This document shows, one piece after another, positions 17,508 to 25,237 of a stretch of 64,000 nucleotides of DNA. Within the stretch, counting starts at the first letter, position 1. Every line of letters begins with the position of its first letter. The notes below the pieces were generated by a model. The model did not search any database and was not told where the DNA came from. It worked only from the letters and a program-made list of their open reading frames with translations. The stretch spans positions 5,827,001-5,891,000 of the forward strand of contig NZ_CP108427.1 of NCBI RefSeq assembly GCF_035982055.1, written 5' to 3'. The stretch comes from Streptomyces sp. NBC_01288 (GTDB taxonomy: Bacteria > Actinomycetota > Actinomycetes > Streptomycetales > Streptomycetaceae). A program made the position numbers and the translations under genes.

Positions 17508-18640
17508 TGGACCTCTCGTACACGGCTGAGGAGGACGAGTTCCGGGCGCGGCTGAGGGAGTGGCTGGGCAAGGTGCTGCCGACCCTGCCGGTGAAGCCGT
17601 CGCCGGACGACTGGCCCGGCCGTCGTGCCTACGACTGTGGCTGGCAGCGGATGTTGTACGACGCCGGGTACGGCCATGTGCACTGGGACGCGTCTCCGAC
17701 CACCCGGCTGATCTTCCTGGAGGAGACGGAGAAGGCGGGCGCGCCCTACGTAGGGGCCAATTTCGTCGGGCTGTTGCACGCCGGGCCGACGCTCGCCGCG
17801 GAGGGCACGGCCGAGCAGCGGGAGCGGTGGCTGCCGCCGGTGCTGCGCGGTGACGAGGTGTGGTGCCAGGGGTTCAGCGAACCGGACGCCGGGTCCGACC
17901 TCGCGGCGTTGCGCACGCGCGCGTGGCGGGACGGCGACGACTACGTAGTGAGCGGTTCCAAGATCTGGACCTCGCATGCGGAAGTCGCCGACTGGTGTGA
18001 GCTGTTGGTCCGGACGGATGCGGACGCGCCCAAGCATCGGGGGATCAGCTGGCTCGCGATGCCGATGTCCGCGGCGGGGATCACCGTACGGCCGTTGCGG
18101 ACGCTGGCCGGGTCCGCGGAGTTCGCCGAGGTGTTTCTTGACGAGGTGCGGGTGCCGGTCGGCAACCGGGTGGGGGACGAGAACGACGGGTGGCGCGTGA
18201 CGATGGTGACGCTGTCCTTCGAGCGCGGTACGGCCTTTGTGGGAGAGGTCGTTGCCTGTCGGCGGGTGTTGGGGGAGCTGGCGGTGGAGGCTCGGCGGAA
18301 TGGGCGTTGGGACGATCCGGTGCTCAGGCGTCAACTGGGGCGGTTGAACGCGGAGTTCCGGGCGTTGTGGCGGCTTACTCAGTGGAATGTGAGTGAGGCG
18401 GAAGCCTCCGGCGGTGTACCGGGTGTGGGGGGCTCGGTCTTCAAACTCCGCTACTCGCACGCCCGTCAGGAGTTGTATGACGTGGCGGCGGACGTCCTTG
18501 GGCCGGACTCCCTTGATCTGGAACGGGCTTGGGTGCTGGATCGATTGTCCTCGCTGTCGTACACGATCGCTGCGGGTACTTCGCAGATTCAGCAGAACAT
18601 CGTGGCTGAGCGGATTCTTGGGTTGCCGAAGGGGCGCTGA
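17507..18640 (+). CDS. acyl-CoA dehydrogenase, FAD-binding (alpha-type) subunit
   Basis: A 377-residue flavoprotein with the acyl-CoA dehydrogenase fold. FAD-contact motifs are WCQGFSEPDAGSDLA and IWTSHAEVADW, and the C-terminal adenine-binding part AAGTSQIQQNIVAERILGLP is intact. A recognisable GFTWE-type catalytic glutamate segment is lacking in the C-terminal helix bundle, whereas the protein encoded next has one. This is the pattern of heteromeric FadE enzymes of steroid-type side-chain degradation, where two half-active proteins form an alpha2-beta2 complex. It would insert the alpha-beta double bond in an acyl-CoA. It overlaps the amidohydrolase stop by one base. Confidence 0.85.
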   Translation: MDLSYTAEEDEFRARLREWLGKVLPTLPVKPSPDDWPGRRAYDCGWQRMLYDAGYGHVHWDASPTTRLIFLEETEKAGAPYVGANFVGLLHAGPTLAAEGTAEQRERWLPPVLRGDEVWCQGFSEPDAGSDLAALRTRAWRDGDDYVVSGSKIWTSHAEVADWCELLVRTDADAPKHRGISWLAMPMSAAGITVRPLRTLAGSAEFAEVFLDEVRVPVGNRVGDENDGWRVTMVTLSFERGTAFVGEVVACRRVLGELAVEARRNGRWDDPVLRRQLGRLNAEFRALWRLTQWNVSEAEASGGVPGVGGSVFKLRYSHARQELYDVAADVLGPDSLDLERAWVLDRLSSLSYTIAAGTSQIQQNIVAERILGLPKGR

Positions 18641-18641
18641 C

Positions 18642-19535
18642 GTGCGGTTTCAACTCACGGATGATCAAAGGGCGTTGCGGGATGCGGTGCGGGGTGTGGT
18701 TGGTCGTTCTTCGTCTGCGGGTGTGTGGGGGCTGGTCGCGCAGTTCCCCGCGCCCCTAAAGGGCGCTCCTCGGCTGGACCGGGGTTTCTGGCGGGGCCTC
18801 GGTGAGCTTGGGGTGTTCTCTCTGCGGTTGGCGGAAGTGGATGGGGGAGCCGGACTCGGGCTTCCCGAAGCCGTGTTGGTGTTTGAGGAGCTTGGGTGGG
18901 CGTTGGTGCCTGGGCCGTTGGTGGCTACGCATCTCGCTGCCGGGGTGGTGCCGGGGGCGGCTACCGGGGAGACCGTTGTCGCCGCTGCCGACGGGAGCCT
19001 TGTGGAGTGGCTGGACGAGGCCGATGTCGTGTTGCCGGGGGCCGAGGGGGCCGTAGCGCTGCGGTCGGTGGATCCGTTGACTCCGTTGCATCGGGTGCCG
19101 GCCCCGGCGCGTACCGACCCTGTTGCTGTTCTTCTTACTGCCGCCGAGCAGCTCGGGACGGCCGCGCGTGTGTGCGGGCTGGCTGTGCAACACGCCCGGA
19201 CGCGTGAGCAGTTCGGGCAGCCGATCGGGGCGTTTCAGGCCGTCAAGCATTTGTGCGCGCAGTCGTTGGTGCGGGTGGAGGTGGCGCGGGCCGCCGTCTA
19301 CGCGGCGGCTGTGACCGGGGATGTGGTCGATATCGCGGCGGCTCGGTTGCTCGCTGACGAGGCGGCTGTGCGGGGGGCGCTGGACTGTTTGCAGGTGCAT
19401 GGCGGGATGGGCTTCACCTGGGAGTCCGAGGTTCATCTGCACCTGAAACGGGCATGGGTGCGCGCTCGGCGTGGTGGTGGGAACACGGAGAGTGAGGAGT
19501 TGCTCGCGGCGGATCTGCTGGCCCGCGCGGCCTAG
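18642..19535 (+). CDS. acyl-CoA dehydrogenase, catalytic partner subunit, carrying an in-frame repeat
   Basis: A 297-residue acyl-CoA dehydrogenase-like protein starting at GTG 18642, one base after the previous stop. Its C-terminal half has the motif GGMGFTWESEVHLHLKRA with the candidate catalytic glutamate, while the N-terminal lobe is short, so it fits as the partner of the upstream subunit. Residues about 25-42 (AGVWGLVAQFPAPLKGA) are a literal translation of the dispersed repeat at 18730-18757, in frame and without a stop. This replaces or lengthens the first helical segment and may weaken folding. Codon choice is less biased than in the core genes, with many CTT, GTT and TTG codons. Confidence 0.82.
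   Translation: MRFQLTDDQRALRDAVRGVVGRSSSAGVWGLVAQFPAPLKGAPRLDRGFWRGLGELGVFSLRLAEVDGGAGLGLPEAVLVFEELGWALVPGPLVATHLAAGVVPGAATGETVVAAADGSLVEWLDEADVVLPGAEGAVALRSVDPLTPLHRVPAPARTDPVAVLLTAAEQLGTAARVCGLAVQHARTREQFGQPIGAFQAVKHLCAQSLVRVEVARAAVYAAAVTGDVVDIAAARLLADEAAVRGALDCLQVHGGMGFTWESEVHLHLKRAWVRARRGGGNTESEELLAADLLARAA
18730..18757 (+). repeat. dispersed short repeat inside a coding sequence
   Basis: An intact copy of the 28-bp repeat, with its usual upstream GTGTGTGGGG run, lying in frame within the acyl-CoA dehydrogenase gene. It is the only copy in this window that I find inside a gene. Confidence 0.85.
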
Positions 19536-20029
19536 CGGGGCGGCTGCCTGCGAGGACCGGGACGGGCCCGACAACGGTGTCGCGGATCGTGGCACGACGG
19601 GATCACGCAGCGTTGATATCGGGTTGTGTCCTATGCGTGACTCGTCACGGCCTGGAGTCGTCTGTGGGCTCCGGTACCTTGTGTGGGATGCGAGTGGTTC
19701 AAGGTACGAGCCATGCCGGTGTTGCCTGTGAGGCGGCTCCGGATCGGGCGATGCGTACCCCCGCTCGCACGGCAGAACAGGCTTTCACCCCTGCCTGTTC
19801 GACTGCCCGCGGCGAGCGTCGCACAGTATCCCGCACTCGTACTCCTTCGCGCTGGAATATGCCCGAAGCGCTTGTTGGGGTGACTGAACGTCAATCATGC
19901 TGTCTCGCAAGGGATTCACGTTCCGTGACCCTTGTTCTGGCCGTTGTTCTGGTCATGCAGGAAATGGCTACGATCGTGGCCCTCGTGAGGCGCGAGGCTA
20001 AGTGTCCGCCGGTTCGGATGGTGTGAGCG
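19536..20029. other. 494-bp gene-free stretch with a stem-loop
   Basis: There is no convincing gene; short open frames here lack family features and ribosome sites. A stem-loop lies at 19667-19712: GGCTC, a 2-base bulge, GTACCTTG, an 18-base loop, then CAAGGTACGAGCC. Further on are a small palindrome TCACGTTCCGTGA (near 19916-19928) and a tandem TTGTTCTGG pair, which may belong to the promoter of the gene at 20030. The stem-loop could be a terminator for the dehydrogenase operon or part of a small RNA. Confidence 0.4.
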
Positions 20030-20515
20030 GTGCAGGTGCTTCAAGTGCAGCTGGAGATCCGGCCCGACCCCGCTGAGGTGGGGCGAGCCCGGCGGTGGGC
20101 GCGCTCCCGGCTCGCGGGGTCCGGGATAGAGGCCGACGAACCGCTAGCGGAGACGCTGATCCTGCTCGTCTCCGAGCTGGTCACCAACGCCGTGGTGCAC
20201 ACCGGCTGTCCGGCCGTCCTGCGGCTCTCCCTGCCGGACGTGGCGACCGAGTCGGCCACCGTACGGCTGGAGGTCGCCGACACCAGCTGCAAGGCGCCCG
20301 TGCCGCGCTGTGCGGACGGCGACGAGACCGGCGGTCGCGGCCTGGCCCTGGTGGATGGCCTCGCCGACCGCTGGGGCTGGAGCGCCGAGGGCACCGGCAA
20401 GCGCATCTGGTGCGAGATCGACCGGGACAGCGAACCCCGGGAAGTCGCGTGCGGGGGAGCTGTCGCGGCGTACGAGGGCTTCGAGTTCGAGGGCTTCGCG
20501 TACGAGGCCGTGTAG
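20030..20515 (+). CDS. HATPase-type anti-sigma/regulatory kinase
   Basis: A 161-residue GHKL-fold protein of the RsbW/SpoIIAB class common in Streptomyces. The N-box is SELVTNAVVHT (residues 48-58), the G1 box is VADTS, and the glycine-rich lid is GGRGLALVDGLADRWGW. It would bind ATP and phosphorylate a STAS antagonist or sequester a sigma factor. The C-terminal tail is acidic and aromatic (EGFEFEGFAYEAV). The start is GTG 20030. It is unrelated to the flanking catabolic genes, and no cognate partner is adjacent; the STAS protein at 13686 is the nearest candidate. Confidence 0.85.
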   Translation: MQVLQVQLEIRPDPAEVGRARRWARSRLAGSGIEADEPLAETLILLVSELVTNAVVHTGCPAVLRLSLPDVATESATVRLEVADTSCKAPVPRCADGDETGGRGLALVDGLADRWGWSAEGTGKRIWCEIDRDSEPREVACGGAVAAYEGFEFEGFAYEAV

Positions 20516-20761
20516 GTGCTGTCTGCAAGTGCCGGGCGGAGATGCGCCGGGCTGTGCTTCCGTGCGCGCCCTGCGATAAATGGTGCTTACGGAACAAATC
20601 CCCGGATGGGCGTTGACGCGACGTGACCATGTGGTCACGCTTGTGGGCAGCGATTCGCCGCGAGGGGACGGCGAGGGCTTCGGTGACGGGAGCCCTCGGC
20701 GAGTGTGGGTCGTGTTCGGCGTGGGCCCCCTCGGGGCCGGGGGTCAGGACGGGGCGCCGGA

Positions 20762-20820
20762 GTCGGATGGCGGCACGCGGTGCCGTGCTCGGGGCGGGCA
20801 GCAGCGCGCCGCCATCCGAC
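20762..20820. terminator. bidirectional terminator hairpin
   Basis: A perfect 13-bp stem, GTCGGATGGCGGC (20762-20774) with GCCGCCATCCGAC (20808-20820), in the 338-base convergent gap between the HATPase and cyclase-family genes. Apart from this hairpin and the next, the gap holds only a small GTGACCA-TG-TGGTCAC palindrome near 20620-20640 and no gene. Confidence 0.7.
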
Positions 20821-20824
20821 CGTA

Positions 20825-20850
20825 AGTCCGGCCCTCGTCAAAACCGGACT
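20825..20850 (-). terminator. terminator of the cyclase-family gene
   Basis: AGTCCGG (20825-20831) pairs with CCGGACT (20844-20850) across a 12-base loop, 4 bases after the stop codon of the minus-strand gene. Confidence 0.55.
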
Positions 20851-20853
20851 GCT

Positions 20854-21801
20854 TCAGAGGATGGCGATCGGGGCCACCGGGGTTCCCGTCGCGCCCACGA
20901 AAGGTTCGGGCATCGCGGAGAGGAAGAACGTGTAGCGGTTCTCTTGTCCACAGGCTGTGGACAACTCTTCGAGATTCCAGTTCTGGCCTTGCAGCATGCC
21001 CATCTCGACCAGATCGAGAGCGTGCACCGGCAGCCACAAGTCGTCTATTTCCGGCGGAAATATCTCAAAGGTGAGGGTGTCGTTGGCGACCGCCGCGACA
21101 TCGCGCGCGTGGAACCACTCCGGCGTACGGACCGACAGCCCGGGTGACGGATAGCCGTACCCGTGCTTGTCACCGGCCAGATACACCTGCACCTGCCCCG
21201 TCCGTACGAGCACGATGTCGCCCGCGCGGACTTGCGTGCCGGCGAACTCCTCGGCGGCTTCCAGGTCTTCCGGGGTGACCGCGTGTCCGCCCTCCAGTCG
21301 ATCGACGCCCCGCGCCCGTGCCACGTCGAGCAGGACCCCGCGCGAGACGATGTGCCGGGCCTTGTCGATGCCGCTGAACTCGGCGCCGCCGTGCGGGGTC
21401 ACGGTGCCGGCCGGGCGGCCGTTGTAGAGCTTCCCGGAGTGCGAGACGTGGGTGAGCGCGTCCCAGTGCGTGCCCGCCTGTAGTCCCATCGTCACGGCGT
21501 CGTCGCTGCACGCCACCGTTCCGGGGCCGAAGAGTTCCTGGTTGATCTGCACCATCGCGTGCAGGGGGTTGATCCGGCCGGGGATCAACCCCGTCTGGAC
21601 GCCGTCCTGTTGGAGGGGCAGCGCGAGGGGGATGCGGCGGCCGGTGCGGATCTCGGCGGAGGCGGCTCGGACCACGTCGTCGGTGATCAGGTTCAGCGTG
21701 CCGATCTCGTCGTCCGACCCCCAACGGCCCCAGTTGTTCACGCGCTTGGCGATGTCGTGGAACTCCGGACCAAGTGACGGCGGTGACGTCTGCGGTGACA
21801 T
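20854..21801 (-). CDS. cyclase-family metal-dependent hydrolase (PF04199)
   Basis: A 315-residue protein of the kynurenine-formamidase-like cyclase family. The metal-binding signature is Q-A-G-T-H-W-D-A-L-T-H, corresponding to the family HxGTHxDxxxH with the first His as Gln. Other family stretches are GDIVLVRTGQ and the C-terminal PVAPI. Members hydrolyse amide, lactone or ring C-N bonds. It is divergent from the SDR gene at 21897 across two regulon operators, so it probably opens or hydrolyses an intermediate of the same pathway. The substrate is unknown. ATG 21801 has GGAGGCCCCG upstream. Confidence 0.85.
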   Translation of the reverse strand: MSPQTSPPSLGPEFHDIAKRVNNWGRWGSDDEIGTLNLITDDVVRAASAEIRTGRRIPLALPLQQDGVQTGLIPGRINPLHAMVQINQELFGPGTVACSDDAVTMGLQAGTHWDALTHVSHSGKLYNGRPAGTVTPHGGAEFSGIDKARHIVSRGVLLDVARARGVDRLEGGHAVTPEDLEAAEEFAGTQVRAGDIVLVRTGQVQVYLAGDKHGYGYPSPGLSVRTPEWFHARDVAAVANDTLTFEIFPPEIDDLWLPVHALDLVEMGMLQGQNWNLEELSTACGQENRYTFFLSAMPEPFVGATGTPVAPIAIL

Positions 21802-21832
21802 CGGGGCCTCCCCGGGGCTTGTCCTCAGGTAT

Positions 21833-21875
21833 CTGACGGGTCGTAGAATCTGAGTCGAATCTAACGGACCGTCAG
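21833..21875. promoter_or_regulatory. paired regulon operators 2a and 2b
   Basis: CTGACGGGTCGTAGA (21833-21847) and CTAACGGACCGTCAG (21861-21875), centres 28 bp apart. Each has one perfect half and one degenerate half, with the perfect halves on the outside. They lie between the cyclase-family gene and the SDR gene. Confidence 0.72.
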
Positions 21876-21896
21876 ATACTGCGGGAGGGGCCGGAC

Positions 21897-22808
21897 ATGG
21901 GGAACTTCTTGGCTGGCAGGGTCATCGCTGTGACGGGGGCGGGGCGGGGGATCGGGCGGGCCGTCGCGCTGGGGGCTGCCGCCGAGGGGGCGCGGGTTGT
22001 CGTCAACGACTACGGGGTCTCGATGGACGGGGCGTCGCCCACGAGTGAGATCGCCGAGGGGGTTGTCAAGGAGATCCTGGCTGCGGGTGGGGAGGCCGTT
22101 GCCGTTGCCGATGACATCTCGACGATGGCTGGGGGGCAGCGGGTTGTCGATGTCGCGGTGTCTTCGTACGGGCGGATCGATGGGGTGGTGTGCGTTGCGG
22201 GGATTCTTCGGGAGCGGATGCTTTTCAATATGTCCGAGGAGGAGTGGGATCCCGTACTCGCCACTCATCTGAAGGGGACGTTCACCGTGTTTCGGGCGGC
22301 TTCCGCTGTGATGCGGAAGCAGCGGGCCGGAACCTTGATCGGGTTCACCAGCGGGAATCATCAAGGGTCGGTTTCTCAGGCTAATTACAGTGCGGCGAAA
22401 GGGGGGATTATTTCGCTGGTGCGGAGCGCTGCCTTGGGCTTGAACAAGTATGGGGTTACCGCCAATGCGGTGGCGCCTGTTGCTCGTACGCGGATGTCCG
22501 CGAATGTTCCTATGGAGTTGGCGGAGATCGGGTCGCCGGAGGATGTTGCGGCGCTGGTTGTTTATTTGTTGTCCGAGCGGGCTCGGGAGGCTGGGATTAC
22601 CGGGCAGGTTTATACCGTTGCCGGGGAGAAGATCGCGGTGTGGGCTCAGCCTCGGGAGTTGCGGGCGGCGTATGCGGCCGGAGGGTGGACGGCGGAGAAG
22701 ATCGCGGAGTTTTTGCCGGGGTCTGTCGGGGTGGATCCGATGCCGATGCTTTCTCGGGTGCAGGAGATGGAGCGGGCTGCGCGGGGTGGGGAGCGGCCTA
22801 ACGCCTAG
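21897..22808 (+). CDS. short-chain dehydrogenase/reductase
   Basis: A 303-residue SDR with nucleotide-binding motif TGAGRGIG (residues 13-20), acidic ND after beta-2 suggesting NAD preference, and catalytic Tyr-Lys in NYSAAKGG with the upstream serine in TSGNHQGS. It is longer than a minimal SDR by about 40 residues at the C-terminus (EKIAEFLPGSVGVDPMPML), like the SDR domains of multifunctional beta-oxidation enzymes, so oxidation of a 3-hydroxyacyl-CoA is a sensible inference. Codon use is relaxed, with many GGG, GTT and CTT codons. It heads a run of three genes ending with the alcohol dehydrogenase. Confidence 0.88.
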   Translation: MGNFLAGRVIAVTGAGRGIGRAVALGAAAEGARVVVNDYGVSMDGASPTSEIAEGVVKEILAAGGEAVAVADDISTMAGGQRVVDVAVSSYGRIDGVVCVAGILRERMLFNMSEEEWDPVLATHLKGTFTVFRAASAVMRKQRAGTLIGFTSGNHQGSVSQANYSAAKGGIISLVRSAALGLNKYGVTANAVAPVARTRMSANVPMELAEIGSPEDVAALVVYLLSERAREAGITGQVYTVAGEKIAVWAQPRELRAAYAAGGWTAEKIAEFLPGSVGVDPMPMLSRVQEMERAARGGERPNA

Positions 22809-22851
22809 GGGGTGGGGGGTTTGTGTTGTGTGGCGTGTGCGGGTGCGTGGG

Positions 22852-22879
22852 GGCTGGTCGCGCAGTTCCCCGCGCCCCT
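22852..22879 (+). repeat. dispersed short repeat between SDR and dehydrogenase genes
   Basis: A copy of the 28-bp repeat in the 110-base gap inside the operon. The G-rich lead-in from 22805 matches that before the copy at 848. It ends about 40 bases before the GTG of the next gene. Confidence 0.8.
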
Positions 22880-22918
22880 GGGTTAGTTGAGCCGGCCTGT
22901 GCTGGAAGGGGACCCGCT

Positions 22919-24067
22919 GTGGAATTTGGATTCGCTGACGCAGATGAAGACTTTCGGGTGGAGGTTCGGGCGTGGCTCTCTGAGCATGTTGATTCGGATC
23001 AGGATCGGCGGGCTTGGGAACGGACGCTTGGTAAGAGTGGGTGGATCGGGCTGGGTTGGCCGGAGTCCGGGTATGGGAATCGGACGGGGAGCCTTACCCA
23101 ACAGGTCGCCTGGGCCGAGGAATACGCGCGGTCGGGCGCGCCGCCTCGGTCCGGGCATATTGGGGAGAACCTTCTTGCCCCTACCCTCATCGCGCATGGA
23201 AGCGAGGAGCAGAAATCCCGTTTCCTGCCGGCTGTCGCTGCGGGGGACGAGCTGTGGTGTCAGGGGTACAGCGAACCGGGGGCCGGGTCGGATCTCGCGG
23301 GGGTGCGGACTGTTGCCGTGCGGGACGGTGGGGAGTATCGGGTCACCGGGCAGAAGATCTGGACCTCGCTCGCTCATGAGGCCGACTGGTGTTTTGTGTT
23401 GGCGCGGACCGAGGTGGGGTCGCGGCGGCATCGGGGGTTGAGTTTTCTGCTCGTGCCCATGGATCAGCCGGGGTGTGTCGAGGTGCGGCCCATACGGCAG
23501 TTGACCGGGACGAGTGAGTTCAACGAGGTGTTCTTTGAGGGGGCACGTGCGCGTGCCGAGCATCTTGTGGGGGGTGAGGGCGAGGGGTGGCAGGTCGCCA
23601 TGAGTCTGCTCGGGTTCGAGCGGGGGGTGTCGACCCTGGCCCAACAGATCGGGTTCGCACGGGAGTTGGGGCGGGTGGTCGAGGCCGCCGTTGCCTCGGG
23701 GGCCGTTGGTGATCCCGTCCTGCGCGATCGACTCGTGCGACAGTGGGCCGAGTTGAAGGCCATGCGGTGGAACGCCCTGCGGACCCTGGGGCGGGCCGGG
23801 GACGCGGGGGCGCCCAGTGTGGCCAAGCTGTTGTGGGGCGGGTGGCATCAGCGGCTCGGGGAGTTGGCGATGCAGGTGCGGGGGGCCGCGGCGGCGGTCG
23901 GGCCGGTGGACTGGACGCCGTCACTGTCGTACGAACTCGACCTGTTCCAGCACCAGTTCCTCTTTTCGCGGGCCGACACGATCTACGGCGGCTCGGACCA
24001 GGTTCAGCGCACGATCATCGCCGAGCGGGTGCTCGGTCTGCCCAGGGAACCCAAGGGGGTCGTCTGA
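22919..24067 (+). CDS. acyl-CoA dehydrogenase
   Basis: A 382-residue flavoprotein. FAD-contact motifs are WCQGYSEPGAGSDLAG and IWTSLAHEADW, and the C-terminus has the adenine-binding sequence IYGGSDQVQRTIIAERVLGLP. As in the gene at 17507, no GFTWE-type catalytic glutamate segment is visible, so it may be the FAD-binding half of a heteromer; the protein at 47759 is a possible partner. GTG 22919 follows GGAAGGGGACC. It overlaps the next gene by one base (TGATG), so the two are co-translated. Confidence 0.85.
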   Translation: MEFGFADADEDFRVEVRAWLSEHVDSDQDRRAWERTLGKSGWIGLGWPESGYGNRTGSLTQQVAWAEEYARSGAPPRSGHIGENLLAPTLIAHGSEEQKSRFLPAVAAGDELWCQGYSEPGAGSDLAGVRTVAVRDGGEYRVTGQKIWTSLAHEADWCFVLARTEVGSRRHRGLSFLLVPMDQPGCVEVRPIRQLTGTSEFNEVFFEGARARAEHLVGGEGEGWQVAMSLLGFERGVSTLAQQIGFARELGRVVEAAVASGAVGDPVLRDRLVRQWAELKAMRWNALRTLGRAGDAGAPSVAKLLWGGWHQRLGELAMQVRGAAAAVGPVDWTPSLSYELDLFQHQFLFSRADTIYGGSDQVQRTIIAERVLGLPREPKGVV

Positions 24068-25116
24068 TGCGCGGTGTGGTCTTCGACGGCAAGCAGATCC
24101 AGGTCGTGGACGATCTGGAGGTCCGGGAACCGGGGCCCGGGGAAGTGCTGGTCGCCATCTCGGCGGCCGGGTTGTGCCACAGCGATCTGTCTGTGGTGGA
24201 CGGGACCATACCTTTCCCCGTTCCTGTGGTGCTGGGACATGAGGGTGCGGGCGTGGTGGAGGCCGTGGGTGTGGGCGTCACCCATGTCGGGCCTGGGGAT
24301 CATGTGGCTCTTTCCACGCTCGCCAACTGCGGTACCTGTGCCGAGTGCGACCGGGGGCGGCCGACCATGTGCCGGCAGGCCATCGGGCGGCCGGGGAAGC
24401 CGTTCACGCGAGGCGGGCAGTCGGTGTACCAGTTCGCTTCCAACTCCGCCTTCGCCGAGCGGACCGTGGTCAAGGCCGTGCAGGCCGTACGGATTCCGAA
24501 GGACATCCCGATGCCGTCCGCCGCGCTCATCGGGTGCGGGGTGTTGACCGGGGTCGGTGCCGTTCTCAATCGGGCGCGGGTCGGTCTTGGGGACAGTGTC
24601 GTCGTCATCGGGACGGGTGGTATTGGGCTCAATGTTCTTCAAGGGGCCCGGATCGCGGGGGCGTTGACGATCGTCGCGGTGGATGCGAACCCGGGGAAGG
24701 AGGGGGTGGCTCGGCAGTTCGGGGCCACTCACTTCCTTACGTCGGCGGAGGGTGTGCGCGAGATTCTGCCGAACGGGGCCGATCACGCCTTTGAGTGCGT
24801 GGGACGGGTGGAGTTGATCCGGCAGGCTGTGGATCTGCTGGATCGGCATGGGCAGGCGGTGTTGCTCGGGGTGCCGCCGGCTACCGCCGAGGCGTCCTTC
24901 CTCGTCTCGTCCATGTATTTGGACAAGTCGATTCTCGGGTGCCGGTACGGATCGTCCCGGCCGCAGCGGGACATCGCCCTGTACGCCCAGCTGTATCGCG
25001 AAGGGCGGTTGCTGCTCGACGAGTTGGTGACCGAGACGTATCCCGTCGAGGACTTCGAGAAGGCGGCGGGGGACGCGGAGGCGGGGCGGGTGGCGCGCGG
25101 GGTACTCACGTTCTGA
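24067..25116 (+). CDS. zinc-dependent medium-chain alcohol dehydrogenase
   Basis: A 349-residue MDR enzyme. The catalytic zinc ligands are Cys in GLCHSDLS and His in LGHEGAG. The structural zinc site is NCGTCAECDRGRPTMC with four cysteines. The Rossmann motif is GTGGIGLN. The layout matches class III and mycothiol/NDMA-type dehydrogenases, which oxidise primary alcohols to aldehydes. It is coupled by a one-base overlap to the acyl-CoA dehydrogenase before it and is probably part of the same pathway, for example oxidising a hydroxylated side chain. The electron acceptor and substrate are not evident. Confidence 0.9.
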   Translation: MRGVVFDGKQIQVVDDLEVREPGPGEVLVAISAAGLCHSDLSVVDGTIPFPVPVVLGHEGAGVVEAVGVGVTHVGPGDHVALSTLANCGTCAECDRGRPTMCRQAIGRPGKPFTRGGQSVYQFASNSAFAERTVVKAVQAVRIPKDIPMPSAALIGCGVLTGVGAVLNRARVGLGDSVVVIGTGGIGLNVLQGARIAGALTIVAVDANPGKEGVARQFGATHFLTSAEGVREILPNGADHAFECVGRVELIRQAVDLLDRHGQAVLLGVPPATAEASFLVSSMYLDKSILGCRYGSSRPQRDIALYAQLYREGRLLLDELVTETYPVEDFEKAAGDAEAGRVARGVLTF

Positions 25117-25237
25117 CGGTGGCTTCGGGCGTGCTCGATGGTGGCGGCGGGTGCGCTTGACGGTGGCATGGCTGGAGTTATCCACAGGCCGGGGAAATTC
25201 ATGGGGCGTTGTCGGTCCCGGCCCGTAGCGTTTTGGC

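Noticed and set aside
19680..19730. Possible tRNA because of GGTTCAAGG near 19696-19704
   Set aside because: No acceptor stem, anticodon arm or D-arm can be drawn around it; the sequence pairs instead as the simple stem-loop at 19667-19712.
19577..20026. Open frame of 149 codons in the gap before the HATPase gene
   Set aside because: It has no ribosome site, no recognisable domain, and overlaps the stem-loop and probable promoter.
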